Shown in pieces: positions 34,201-42,881 of a stretch of 64,000 bases of DNA. The notes beneath the pieces were generated by a model. The model was not told the DNA's origin and did not search any database. It saw nothing but the letters and a program-made list of their open reading frames with translations. This stretch comes from Thalassococcus_A lentus. GTDB lineage: Bacteria > Pseudomonadota > Alphaproteobacteria > Rhodobacterales > Rhodobacteraceae. The first letter of the stretch is position 1, and each line of letters starts with the position of its first letter. The position numbers and the translations under genes were made by a program. The stretch spans positions 558,001 through 622,000 of the forward strand of contig NZ_JAQIOY010000003.1 in NCBI RefSeq assembly GCF_028023555.1, in the 5' to 3' direction.

Positions 34201-35085
34201 TCAACGCAGAGGCGTGATTGCGGCCACCATGTCACGGCCGGACTGTTCTGACCAATGGGTTCTGTTCAGCACCACGCCATCCGCCCGCACATCGGCAATC
34301 GCGCTTCGATCGACGGTTGCATAGGTCCAACCGGGCGCATTCAATTTACCCTGTGCAAGTATGCCATTTTCGGGAAAACCCCGGTCCGGCGGGCCAAAAA
34401 CGCTGCCGCGCCCTGTCGAAACGTCGATGGATTCGCTCCAATCCGCTGTGCCCACGACAGAAGACATCACGGAGACACATTGATTTTCCAATGCGCGGGC
34501 CGCAGCGCCGATACAAACTCGGCTGTGCCCCGACAGCGCCTCTGTCACCGAAGGTACGAGAATCAATTCAGCCTCAGCCACGGCACGGCCGAGCAATGGA
34601 AACTCGCTGTCATAGCAGATCAGCACTGCGATTTTGCCGAGGGCCGTATCAAAAACCTGAAGCGGGCCGCCGGGCGCAATATCCCAAACTTCACGCTCAA
34701 AGCGCGTCATGATCTGCTTGTCCTGATGCGCCACAGCGCCGCCCGGCGCGAACAACCGGGCGCGATTGACCGGGCGGGCGCTGATAGCCTCATCAAAAAC
34801 CGGTGCGGAAGCGGCAAGGATATGCAGGCCGAACCGATCCGCCAGATCGGAATGCAGCGCATCGGCCTGCGGCACCCATTTGTTCACCGCATAAAGGCTG
34901 GCTTCGAGGTCGAGCGCTGTTTCGCGCCCTTCCAGTGTGGCCAGTTCCATCGCTCCATATTCGGGAAAGACCAGCAACTGCGCACCCTCCCCGGCTGCTT
35001 CGCTGACCCAATCGGTGATCTTTTGCACATAGGCGTCCCAACTGGTGAGATCGCTACAGGGATATGCGGCGGCGGCGACTTTCAT
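34201..35085 (-). CDS. Carbon-nitrogen hydrolase (nitrilase superfamily)
   Basis: 294 residues. The catalytic triad is Glu in FPEYGAMEL, Lys in HQDKQIMTRFE and Cys in LICYDSEFP, in the standard order. Substrate unknown: the family includes omega-amidases, N-carbamoyl hydrolases and nitrilases. It is followed by a GNAT acetyltransferase and an NTF2-like protein and lies in the middle of an otherwise housekeeping run (phosphatase, infA), so it looks like a later insertion. Confidence 0.85.
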   Translation of the reverse strand: MKVAAAAYPCSDLTSWDAYVQKITDWVSEAAGEGAQLLVFPEYGAMELATLEGRETALDLEASLYAVNKWVPQADALHSDLADRFGLHILAASAPVFDEAISARPVNRARLFAPGGAVAHQDKQIMTRFEREVWDIAPGGPLQVFDTALGKIAVLICYDSEFPLLGRAVAEAELILVPSVTEALSGHSRVCIGAAARALENQCVSVMSSVVGTADWSESIDVSTGRGSVFGPPDRGFPENGILAQGKLNAPGWTYATVDRSAIADVRADGVVLNRTHWSEQSGRDMVAAITPLR

Positions 35086-35116
35086 TTGAGCCCTTTCCGA
35101 TTTGAGCCTTTACGGA

Positions 35117-35710
35117 TCACAGCGCCCGCATCCAGAATTGCAGCGGCTTTTGCGTCTGGCCCGGCTGATCCAAGTCTTTCCAGGCAAACTGTGCAACCAC
35201 ACCCGGCAAAGGATCATACCCACGCCCACGCCAAAAGTCATCCAGCGCGCGGTAACCATCGGGTTTCAACGGGTGATCGTCGGGCCGGACAACAGAACAA
35301 AAGGCGCAATAATGACTGCCCAAAGCGCGGGCATGTTCCTCGCGCAGATCAAAAAACCGATGCCCGATGCCCTGCCCCCGGTACTCAGGTAACAAAACGG
35401 ATTCGGCGCAGTAGAAAATCTGCTCAAGTGGCACGGGATGATTTGCAAAGGCGGCGGCGAAATCTTCGGCATGATCGGCCATCGGTGTGCCCGTCGCAGC
35501 GCCCACCAACTGATCGCCATCAAAGGCGCCGACAAGAACCGCTCGATCATTGTTTCTGTAGGCTTCGAGGTATCCACGTTCGTAGTCCAGATCACCGTCG
35601 TAGAGATACGGCCAATCATGGAACACCGAAATGCGCAGGCGCGCCACATCATTCAGTGCAGTGTCCAGCGCAGCCCCTTGCAGCACCCGAACATGCACCG
35701 ATCCGGTCAT
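35117..35710 (-). CDS. GNAT-family N-acetyltransferase
   Basis: 197 residues. Acetyl-CoA binding motif A is IFYCAESVLLPEYRGQGIGHRFF, with R-G-Q-G-I-G/H. Preceded by a large N-terminal part (VFHDWPYLYDGDLDYERGYLEAY) seen in a group of Rhodobacterales GNATs. Acceptor unknown. The ATG at 35710 overlaps the stop of the NTF2-like gene (ATGA). Confidence 0.83.
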   Translation of the reverse strand: MTGSVHVRVLQGAALDTALNDVARLRISVFHDWPYLYDGDLDYERGYLEAYRNNDRAVLVGAFDGDQLVGAATGTPMADHAEDFAAAFANHPVPLEQIFYCAESVLLPEYRGQGIGHRFFDLREEHARALGSHYCAFCSVVRPDDHPLKPDGYRALDDFWRGRGYDPLPGVVAQFAWKDLDQPGQTQKPLQFWMRAL

Positions 35711-36111
35711 TCCGAAACCTGCCGCACCCAATCGGCAAGGTTATAGTAGGTGACAACGCGTGTGATCTTGCCGTTATCCAGCGAAAAGAACGACCCAGCC
35801 GGCAGCCGGTAGGTCTGGCCGTTTGCTTCGGGCAGTCCCGCGTCTGTTTCCAGATAGGTGCCGTTGACGATATATTCAGCCGCACCGCGCGTGCCATCAG
35901 CATTTTCGAACAACACCATGTCCGTCAGGGTTTCGCGGTAGCAGCGGCTCATATGCAAGCAGAATGCTTCAAACGGGCCTTTGCCACTGCGCACCTGTCC
36001 TTCGTTGACATGATGCGCCACGTCTTCGCTGAGACAGTCGAGCATGCCGGGCACATCACCGGCATTGAAGTAATCAAAGTAGCGTTGAAGAACCGCGCCT
36101 GTGTCACTCAT
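35707..36111 (-). CDS. NTF2-like / SnoaL-fold protein
   Basis: 134 residues. The pattern LQRYFDYFNAGDVPGMLDCLSEDVAHHVN, then GKGPFEAFCLHMSRCY and ADGTRGAAEYIVNGTY is that of ketosteroid-isomerase-type cone folds, which bind or isomerise small molecules. No catalytic role can be named. It is coupled to the GNAT gene by overlap. Confidence 0.75.
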   Translation of the reverse strand: MSDTGAVLQRYFDYFNAGDVPGMLDCLSEDVAHHVNEGQVRSGKGPFEAFCLHMSRCYRETLTDMVLFENADGTRGAAEYIVNGTYLETDAGLPEANGQTYRLPAGSFFSLDNGKITRVVTYYNLADWVRQVSE

Positions 36112-36121
36112 GTCCGGGCCT

Positions 36122-36568
36122 CTATTCTGCCTTCCATCTGTCCCTGAGCCGATCGACCAGCTGATCTCTGGTCTGTCGATATGCGTTCAACTTGGCTTCG
36201 CGTGTTTCGCCGAGCCCGGTCGGATCCATGATCGGCCAGTATTCCACCGTCAGGTGGTAGAACCGTGTCATATCAAGCGCCTTGCGCTGCGACGCAGGTG
36301 AAAGCGCCACAACCAGATCAAAACCCGACAGCGCCTCACCCATTTGCTCAAGCTCTTCAAACGACCGTGACTGGTGGCGGGACAACTCGACCCCCATTTC
36401 TTCGCAAACTGCGATCGCGAAGCCATCAATCTCAAGATCATTCACCACGCCCACGGACTGAACATATGTTTCGTGACCATAGAGCTTTTTCATGATCCCT
36501 TCGGCCATAGGTGACCGGACTGCATTGTGATCGCAGCAAAACAGGATGGATTGGGGCAACTGATCCAA
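36122..36568 (-). CDS. Low-molecular-weight phosphotyrosine phosphatase / arsenate reductase-like protein
   Basis: 148 residues. The P-loop CDHNAVR (C12 to R18, CX5R) followed by SPMAEG and a late YWPIMDP aspartate motif fits LMW protein tyrosine phosphatases. Its place between UPF0262 and infA is shared by other Rhodobacterales, so it is a housekeeping gene there rather than an arsenic-resistance gene. Its substrate is unknown. Confidence 0.85.
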   Translation of the reverse strand: MDQLPQSILFCCDHNAVRSPMAEGIMKKLYGHETYVQSVGVVNDLEIDGFAIAVCEEMGVELSRHQSRSFEELEQMGEALSGFDLVVALSPASQRKALDMTRFYHLTVEYWPIMDPTGLGETREAKLNAYRQTRDQLVDRLRDRWKAE

Positions 36569-36569
36569 A

Positions 36570-37049
36570 TCAGCCCCCGAAATGCAGAACGCAGATCAGG
36601 GTAAAGAGCCGGCGCGCTGTCGCATCATCGACCTCTGCCTTGCCATCCAGCCGCTCTTGCAGAATGCGCGCCCCTTCGTTGTGTATCCCCCGCCGCGCCA
36701 TGTCGATGGTTTCAATCTGGCTGGGTGGCAGCGTCTTGACCGCATCAAAATACGATTTGCAGATTTGGAAATAGTCTTTGACCACCTGCCGAAACGGCGA
36801 CAGGGACAAATGAAATTCCGCTGCCTTTTCATGGCCTTCCGTGGTCACGTCGAACACGAGACGTTTTTCCCGGATGGACAGGCCCACATTGTAGGGGCCC
36901 GCTGGCACGTCGCGATCATCACGCGCGGGCAGCGCAAAGGAGTTTTCTTCCATCAGATCAAACATCGCCACGCGGCGTTCCTGTTCGATCTCGGGTGTGG
37001 GTGGCGGCAGGTTGCCGTCATCCAGTTCGATATGGGCAATACGGGTCAT
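36570..37049 (-). CDS. UPF0262 family protein
   Basis: 159 residues. Family features: IAHIELDD at the start, FDLMEENSF, GPYNVGLSIREKRLVFDV and MARRGIHNEGARILQERL. Function unknown. The ATG at 37049 gives the usual family length; a reading from 37187 adds unrelated sequence. It lies 1 bp from the phosphatase and 147 bp from hisD. Confidence 0.9.
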   Translation of the reverse strand: MTRIAHIELDDGNLPPPTPEIEQERRVAMFDLMEENSFALPARDDRDVPAGPYNVGLSIREKRLVFDVTTEGHEKAAEFHLSLSPFRQVVKDYFQICKSYFDAVKTLPPSQIETIDMARRGIHNEGARILQERLDGKAEVDDATARRLFTLICVLHFGG

Positions 37050-37196
37050 GGCAGATCTCTCGGTACTTGCCTGCCTCATTACCTCTTGCGGCGCTGCAGC
37101 ACAATCCGGCGGAACGTCGTGAAACAATTCCACCCTTCGGCTGAAAAACCCGCACTCATGCGGAGGCGGGCGGCCATCCTGCCTCAATCCTGCCGG

Positions 37197-38498
37197 TCAG
37201 CGGTTCAGCTTGTTCAACCGGGCTGTCACGCTCAGGCCATGAGCCTCAAGGCTTTCAGACCGCGCGAGCACTTCAGCCGAGGGGCCAATGGCGCGCAGCG
37301 CATCGGGCGACATCTTGGCCAATGTGGTGCGCTTGAGAAAATCAAGCACCGACAGACCGGAACTGAACCGCGCCGACCGTGCGGTGGGCAGAACGTGGTT
37401 CGGACCGCCGACATAGTCGCCAATGGCCTCCGGTGTCCACTGACCCAGGAATATTGCGCCGGCGTGCTCGATCTTTTCCGACAAACCGTCGGGGTCCGAT
37501 ACGCACAGCTCCAGATGCTCGGGCGCCAATCGGTTGGATAGTGCCGCCGCTTCGTCCAGATCGCGCACCGTGATGACTGCACCGTAGTCGCGCCAGCTTG
37601 CAGCTGCGATCTCGCGCCGTTCGAGAGACGTCAGGCGATTATCCACCGCATCTGATACCGCGCGCCCAAATCCAGCATCAGTGGTGATCAGGATCGACTG
37701 GGCGCTTTCGTCATGTTCGGCCTGGCTCATCAGATCCAGAGCAATCCAATCCGGATCGTTTTCACCATCCGCAATCACGAGGATTTCTGAAGGCCCCGCG
37801 ATCATATCGATGCCAACCTTCCCGAAAACCCGGCGTTTGGCGGCCGCAACAAAGGCGTTGCCCGGCCCGGTAATCTTGTCCACGGCAGCGATGCTTTCGG
37901 TGCCATAAGCCAGCGCTGCCACCGCCTGCGCGCCGCCGATCCGGTAGATTTCATCGACCCCTGCGATCTGCGCGGCCAACATGACCAGCGGATTGACCTG
38001 CCCGTCCGGGGTCGGAACCGTAATCGCGAGACGCCCAACACCGGCCACCTTGGCCGGGATCGCATTCATCAGAACCGAAGACGGGTAGCTGGCCAACCCG
38101 CCCGGCACATACAACCCAGCCGCCGAAACCGGCGTCCAGCGCCAGCCAAGCGTCGCCCCCGCCTCATCTGTCCAGCTTTCGTCTGCTGGCATCTGACGGA
38201 TATGGTAGGCGCGAATGCGATCGGCGGCCTGTTCCAGTGCCGCCCGCTCGGCCGGTGGCACCTGCGCGCAGTACTGCGCGATTTCCTCTGCGCTGAACCG
38301 CATTTGCTCGGCACTCAGCTCAAGCCGGTCGAATTTTGCCGTCAGGTCCAGAACCGCCGCATCACCGCGGGTGCGCACATCCGCAATGATACCGGCCACG
38401 ACATCATCCACATCAGGGCTGTCTTCACGCTTGGCCCCCAGCAAAGTTTCAAAGTCCGCTTCAAAACCGGCGTCGGTCGTATTCAGAAAGACAGGCAT
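37197..38498 (-). CDS. hisD: Histidinol dehydrogenase
   Basis: 433 residues. The last two oxidations of histidine synthesis, with zinc. Recognised by TVPPxxxx-type substrate loop region PVSAAGLYVPGGLASYPSSVLMNAIPAKVAGV (in pieces), the zinc-site segment SQAEHDESAQ, and LAPEHLEL near the end. The ATG at 38498 has AAGGAGCC upstream. A frame up to 38858 continues into the antisense of the neighbouring gene and is rejected. Divergent from the reductive dehalogenase gene. Confidence 0.96.
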   Translation of the reverse strand: MPVFLNTTDAGFEADFETLLGAKREDSPDVDDVVAGIIADVRTRGDAAVLDLTAKFDRLELSAEQMRFSAEEIAQYCAQVPPAERAALEQAADRIRAYHIRQMPADESWTDEAGATLGWRWTPVSAAGLYVPGGLASYPSSVLMNAIPAKVAGVGRLAITVPTPDGQVNPLVMLAAQIAGVDEIYRIGGAQAVAALAYGTESIAAVDKITGPGNAFVAAAKRRVFGKVGIDMIAGPSEILVIADGENDPDWIALDLMSQAEHDESAQSILITTDAGFGRAVSDAVDNRLTSLERREIAAASWRDYGAVITVRDLDEAAALSNRLAPEHLELCVSDPDGLSEKIEHAGAIFLGQWTPEAIGDYVGGPNHVLPTARSARFSSGLSVLDFLKRTTLAKMSPDALRAIGPSAEVLARSESLEAHGLSVTARLNKLNR

Positions 38499-38600
38499 AA
38501 CAGGCTCCTTGTTCGCAGGCCTGATATAGCGCGCAGGCGGCGGTCTCAAGCGCTTGCGCTGCCGCAGGAGCCCGTTAGGCTGCGCTGCGGAGGACCACAA

Positions 38601-41600
38601 ATGCCCAATCGCTTGTTTTCGGACCGAAATCGCCCCGTTCATCTCGGCCCCTATCCGCTTGAACGACTGGCCCGCGGAAAATCGGCTGATGTCTCGAACA
38701 GTCCGGTTTGGGAACCTTTGACATTCGACGCAGGCAAGCCCCATTCCGTTGTTGGCGCGATGGCTGAACACCAGGCGATGATGGACGCCATCCGCGACGG
38801 TTTTGTCAACAAAGCCCAAAGCGCCATTCCCGCTGATCCACTGGAACGCAGCAACCATCTGAAGGCATTCGGCTATTTTTCGGATGCCTCCATGGTTGGA
38901 TGCGGTCGCCTACCCGCCAGCGCCCGGCTATCGCAACCCGTTGTGAATGCAGGCATTCAATCCTTGGCCGAGGCGCTCAGAACCCGGCAAACCAAAACAC
39001 TCGCCTCGGGCATCGATATGATCATGGCCGATCTGAAAGAGTCGATGGAAGCGCCGCCCAAGGGTATAGACGCGCACGAACATGTATTGGTCTTCGTCTA
39101 CGAATACCACCGCGATCCCCGCCCTGATGAGGCCGGGTATGACTGGATCAAGGACGCTCAGGCACACCGGGCATGTTTGCGGGCAACCGAAACGGCGACG
39201 GTGATTGCGAATTACATCCGATTGCTCGGCTGGGATGCCAAAGCCCATACCGCAACAACGTCTGATCTGGACCTGAACCAATTGGCTATCGCCGCCGGAT
39301 TGGCCTGCCCGGATGGTCAAATCCCGTGGCTTGGGCGTCGATTTGGGCTCGCTGCGGTATCGACAACACTGGGCCTGCATACCGATGCACCTTTGCTGCC
39401 GATGGCGCAACAACCCCGATCTGTCCTATCCGGGCTGGCATGGAGGCTGGGAACACACAGTGCGAAATCGGCTCGGACACAGGACCCCTATGCAGGCCGC
39501 AACTACGCAGATGGCCCTCATCCGTTTGAAACCCTGCGCCGGGTCGACAAACCGACCACTTACATCGACGAAGAGGCCGTCGCGCGGGTTCCAAAGCGCG
39601 CGGACATGTTTGCGCGCGCACAGTTCGGCGACATGGGTAAAACCCTTCAGGCCGGCGCAACCGGTGGATATTACGTCAGAAAATCGGCCACATCATCGGC
39701 ACAGCGCAGATTGCTCGGGGCCTTTGTCCTATTGCAGGATGGCGAAGCCGCGACAGACCGTCAGACCCCGGATCCGGAAAATTTCGCCCGAAACATCAAG
39801 GCCGTCAGCTATTTTCTGGGTGTGGACGCCGTAGGAATATCGCGCTGTCCGAATTGGGCGTGGTATAGCCATGACGCGACAGGGGCACCGATCAATCCTC
39901 CGCATGATCAAGCCATTTCCATGATCGTCGATCAGGGTTTCGAAACCATGGAAGGCGCATCCGGCGATGACTGGATTTCCGTCGCCCAAAGCATGCGAGC
40001 CTATCTGCGCTTTTCGCTTCTGGGCGGCGTTGTCGCTGCCTTGATCCGGCGTATGGGCTATTCTGCCAAGGCCCATAGCGTCATGGACGGAGAGGTGCTG
40101 CAGCCACCGTTGTTGTTGTTGGCCGGTCTGGGCGAAGTCAGTCGCATCGGCGAGGTGATCCTGAACCCCTTTCTGGGGCCGCGCCTGAAATCGGGTGTCG
40201 TCACCACAGACATGCCCCTGACACACGACAAACCCATCGATTTCGGCCTGCAATCCTTTTGCGAGTCTTGCAACAAGTGCGCACGCGAATGCCCGTCGGG
40301 CGCGATCACCGCCGGGCCGAAACTGATGTTCAATGGCTATGAAATCTGGAAAAGCGACAGCCAGAAATGCGCAACATACCGCATCACGACCGAAGGTGGC
40401 GCCATGTGCGGGCGGTGCATGAAGACCTGCCCCTGGAACCTGGAAGGCCTGTTCGCCGAGGCGCCGTTTCGCTGGGCCGCAATGAACATGCCCGGTGCGG
40501 CGCCGCTTTTGGCCAAATTGGACGATGCCGTGGGGCGCGGCGGGCTGAACCCGGTCAAGAAATGGTGGTGGGATCTCGAACTGGAACCCGACGGCGCGTA
40601 CCGACCAACCCAAAAGCCGGTCAATGAACGCAGCCTTCAAAAGGATCTGGACCTGAAATACGAGGATCAGACCCTTGCGGTATATCCCGCGCCTCTAGCG
40701 CCACACCCCTATCCTTACCCATTCGCAATGGATCGCGAGGCCGGGATCGAAGCCTATCAGGCCATGGTCACTGCCGAAGAGTATCAAAATCGCCGAACTG
40801 CCGGCGACGACTCGGTGGTGCATCGATACTCAAATGACACCGACAGCCCGGTGTTGCGGGTCGAAGTGTCAAAGGCCGAAGTGATGGCCGACGGCGTGAC
40901 CAAGTATGAGTTCCGAAGTCCGGACGGCGCTGACTTGCCGGAATGGCAGGCCGGTGCGCATCTCGACATTGTCGTGGCCCCGGAATTTCTGCGCCAGTAT
41001 TCGATGTCGGGAAACCCGGCTGACAGATCCGCCTACCAAATTGCCGTTTTGCGAGAAGACGCCGGGCGTGGCGGATCGAAACTGCTGCACCGCATTTTTG
41101 CACAGGGTCGCCGGGTGTTCGTTTCGCGGCCGATCAATCACTTTCCACTGATCGAAGACGCCAGCATGTCCTTTTTGATGGGTGGGGGCATTGGCATCAC
41201 GCCTATGATTGCCATGGCACATCGGCTGCATGCTTTGGGCAAACCATTTGCGTTGCACTATTCGGTTCGGTCACGCGCCACAGCGGGATTTCTAGATGAT
41301 CTGGCGCAGGTGCCATGGGCCGAAAACGTGCACATTCATGTCTCGGACGAAGGCAGCCGCTGCGATCTGACCAAAACGCTGCGCTATGCCGACGGGGCGC
41401 ATGTCTACACCTGCGGACCAGAGGTTTACATGCAGTCCGTACTCGACACGGCGCAGGCCGCAGGCTTTCCCGAAGACGCCCGCCACTTTGAATACTTTTC
41501 AGTTCCTGACCTGCCAGAATATGAAAACTATCCCTTCACGTTACGCCTTAGAAGCGGGCAGGAAGTCACTGTTTCAGAAGATGAAACCGGGACTGACGCC

Positions 41601-41792
41601 TTGGCAAAAGCAGGCATTCATATCGATGTGAAATGCAGCGACGGAATTTGCGGCGTTTGTCAGTGCGGGTTGATTTCCGGCGAAGTCGAGCATCGTGACT
41701 TCGTGCTTTCCAAGGCGCAGAGACAAGAGCGCATTATCCTGTGCCAAAGCCGCGCAGCGCAGGCTGGTGGTGTGGTTGAAATTGATCTCTAG
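38601..41792 (+). CDS. rdhA: Self-sufficient (catabolic) reductive dehalogenase fused to an NAD(P)H-dependent reductase
   Basis: 1063 residues from an ATG with GGAGG 7 bases upstream. Residues 1-540 are a cobalamin-binding dehalogenase made of two related halves (a degenerate first, then SRCPNWAWYSHD near 415 with the likely proton-donor Tyr). Two 4Fe-4S motifs follow: CESCNKCARECP from 554 and CGRCMKTCPW from 603. From ~760 there is a flavin/NAD(P) reductase (RQYSMSG at 798, GGGIGITP at 861, TCGPEVYM) and a 2Fe-2S plant-type ferredoxin domain (CSDGICGVCQC from 1012). No Tat signal, so cytoplasmic and not respiratory. It resembles NpRdhA/BhbA, which dehalogenate aromatics. The halogenated substrate is unknown. 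Confidence 0.93.
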   Translation: MPNRLFSDRNRPVHLGPYPLERLARGKSADVSNSPVWEPLTFDAGKPHSVVGAMAEHQAMMDAIRDGFVNKAQSAIPADPLERSNHLKAFGYFSDASMVGCGRLPASARLSQPVVNAGIQSLAEALRTRQTKTLASGIDMIMADLKESMEAPPKGIDAHEHVLVFVYEYHRDPRPDEAGYDWIKDAQAHRACLRATETATVIANYIRLLGWDAKAHTATTSDLDLNQLAIAAGLACPDGQIPWLGRRFGLAAVSTTLGLHTDAPLLPMAQQPRSVLSGLAWRLGTHSAKSARTQDPYAGRNYADGPHPFETLRRVDKPTTYIDEEAVARVPKRADMFARAQFGDMGKTLQAGATGGYYVRKSATSSAQRRLLGAFVLLQDGEAATDRQTPDPENFARNIKAVSYFLGVDAVGISRCPNWAWYSHDATGAPINPPHDQAISMIVDQGFETMEGASGDDWISVAQSMRAYLRFSLLGGVVAALIRRMGYSAKAHSVMDGEVLQPPLLLLAGLGEVSRIGEVILNPFLGPRLKSGVVTTDMPLTHDKPIDFGLQSFCESCNKCARECPSGAITAGPKLMFNGYEIWKSDSQKCATYRITTEGGAMCGRCMKTCPWNLEGLFAEAPFRWAAMNMPGAAPLLAKLDDAVGRGGLNPVKKWWWDLELEPDGAYRPTQKPVNERSLQKDLDLKYEDQTLAVYPAPLAPHPYPYPFAMDREAGIEAYQAMVTAEEYQNRRTAGDDSVVHRYSNDTDSPVLRVEVSKAEVMADGVTKYEFRSPDGADLPEWQAGAHLDIVVAPEFLRQYSMSGNPADRSAYQIAVLREDAGRGGSKLLHRIFAQGRRVFVSRPINHFPLIEDASMSFLMGGGIGITPMIAMAHRLHALGKPFALHYSVRSRATAGFLDDLAQVPWAENVHIHVSDEGSRCDLTKTLRYADGAHVYTCGPEVYMQSVLDTAQAAGFPEDARHFEYFSVPDLPEYENYPFTLRLRSGQEVTVSEDETGTDALAKAGIHIDVKCSDGICGVCQCGLISGEVEHRDFVLSKAQRQERIILCQSRAAQAGGVVEIDL

Positions 41793-42288
41793 AGGTATCG
41801 GAGGGATCACATCCAGCCGAGCCGTAGCGGCGCCCAAGCTGACTGATGAGATTGCTGGCAAAGCTCCGGCATGACCGGCACACGAATTGCGACCCAGTGT
41901 TTTTCTTGTCATGCATCACGGCGTGACAGATCGTGCACTGTGCCCCGGTTTCCGCTGTCCGCTGCGGCCGCTCACTCATGATGCGATGCGAAACCCGCAA
42001 GCCATCATCCTGCATTGGCGCAACTTCCATGATCACGTCGCGGATCAATCCGGGTGCATCACATCGCATCGGAATTTTCAAAGGATGGTTCCAGTGCCGG
42101 ACCGCAAAGAAAATGGCGTTGGTGTAAATGCGCAAGTCAGGTTCGGTCACGATGCTCCAGATGCTCTGACCAATCACATCTCGGGAACTAACCTTGGTGC
42201 CGTAATTTTCCGAAGCAAACTGATCCCAACTGTCTGACACGCCCGTGATAAAGCGGTGCGCGTCTAGATCATACGACACCTCTGTCAT
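41734..42288 (-). CDS. PAS-like domain protein with C-terminal cysteine pairs
   Basis: 184 residues. The N-terminal ~100 residues (ITGVSDSWDQFASENYG ... VIGQSIWSIVTEP ... FFAVRHW) look like a PAS fold, a small-molecule sensor, with a conserved-looking MRCDAPGLIRD. CTIC and CRSC near residues 120-145 suggest a zinc site. No output domain. The ATG at 42288 begins the PAS part. Its last 59 bp run antisense into the 3' end of the dehalogenase gene, so the stop may be displaced by a frame change. Confidence 0.65.
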   Translation of the reverse strand: MTEVSYDLDAHRFITGVSDSWDQFASENYGTKVSSRDVIGQSIWSIVTEPDLRIYTNAIFFAVRHWNHPLKIPMRCDAPGLIRDVIMEVAPMQDDGLRVSHRIMSERPQRTAETGAQCTICHAVMHDKKNTGSQFVCRSCRSFASNLISQLGRRYGSAGCDPSDTSRDQFQPHHQPALRGFGTG

Positions 42289-42398
42289 CGCACTCCCCAA
42301 CCTGGTCATAGCAAGCCCACCGCCCCATCGAACGACAGATAGGTTAACTTTGTATTAACCATTGGCCATTGGGCCCTGCAAAAGGTCAGAGAGCTGGC

Positions 42399-42881
42399 TT
42401 AGTCCAGAGGGTGCTGCGGCACTTTCCCAGAGGGTGCCTTGTAAGGGCGCGTCACATCGCGCAGTGACACTTCCAGCGCTTCGACTTCGGCCCGGATGGC
42501 GCCGTCCCCGGCCAGTGTCAGAACGACATGGCCCGATGGTGCATCACTTGGCTCAAAGCTCACGTTCAAAACCGAAAAGATCATGTCCTGATCCGAACGA
42601 TCCACCCCTTGGCTAGACACATTCAGCACCGTGTCGATGACCAACAGAGACTGAACACGCTCGACCGGGCGCCCACGGCGTGTGGCGGCATCCACGTCTT
42701 CCCAACGCACCCGATTAACCAAAAAACCCAAGCGTCTCTGCTTTGGTTGCCAGCGCATCTCGGTGATCGGGAAAACCGCGTCCTGAACCAGAGCAGACAG
42801 AACACCAAGATCATCAGTGTCCATCGCCCCCAGAAAAAGCGGCTTGTCCCCGGCGTCTTCGAAACGAGCGTCTTCGGTCAT
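42399..42881 (-). CDS. DUF2948 family protein
   Basis: 160 residues. Pattern PLFLGAMDTDDLGVLSALVQDAVFP, MRWQPKQRRLGFLVNRVRWE and HVVLTLAGDGAIRAEVEALEVSLRDVT (in parts) as in the DUF2948 proteins found between murA and hisD in Rhodobacterales. Function unknown. Overlaps murA by 4 bp and precedes the hisD block in conserved order, here separated by the dehalogenase. Confidence 0.9.
   Translation of the reverse strand: MTEDARFEDAGDKPLFLGAMDTDDLGVLSALVQDAVFPITEMRWQPKQRRLGFLVNRVRWEDVDAATRRGRPVERVQSLLVIDTVLNVSSQGVDRSDQDMIFSVLNVSFEPSDAPSGHVVLTLAGDGAIRAEVEALEVSLRDVTRPYKAPSGKVPQHPLD

Noticed and set aside
34255..36147. 630-codon open frame on the plus strand
   Set aside because: It runs across three recognisable genes on the other strand; long antisense frames are common in GC-rich DNA.
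36122..36568. Arsenic resistance gene
   Set aside because: The CX5R phosphatase is similar to arsenate reductases, but no arsenic genes are near and its position is a conserved housekeeping one.
38499..38600. Cobalamin riboswitch before the dehalogenase gene
   Set aside because: The divergent gap is only 102 bp and shows no B12-box or matching stems.
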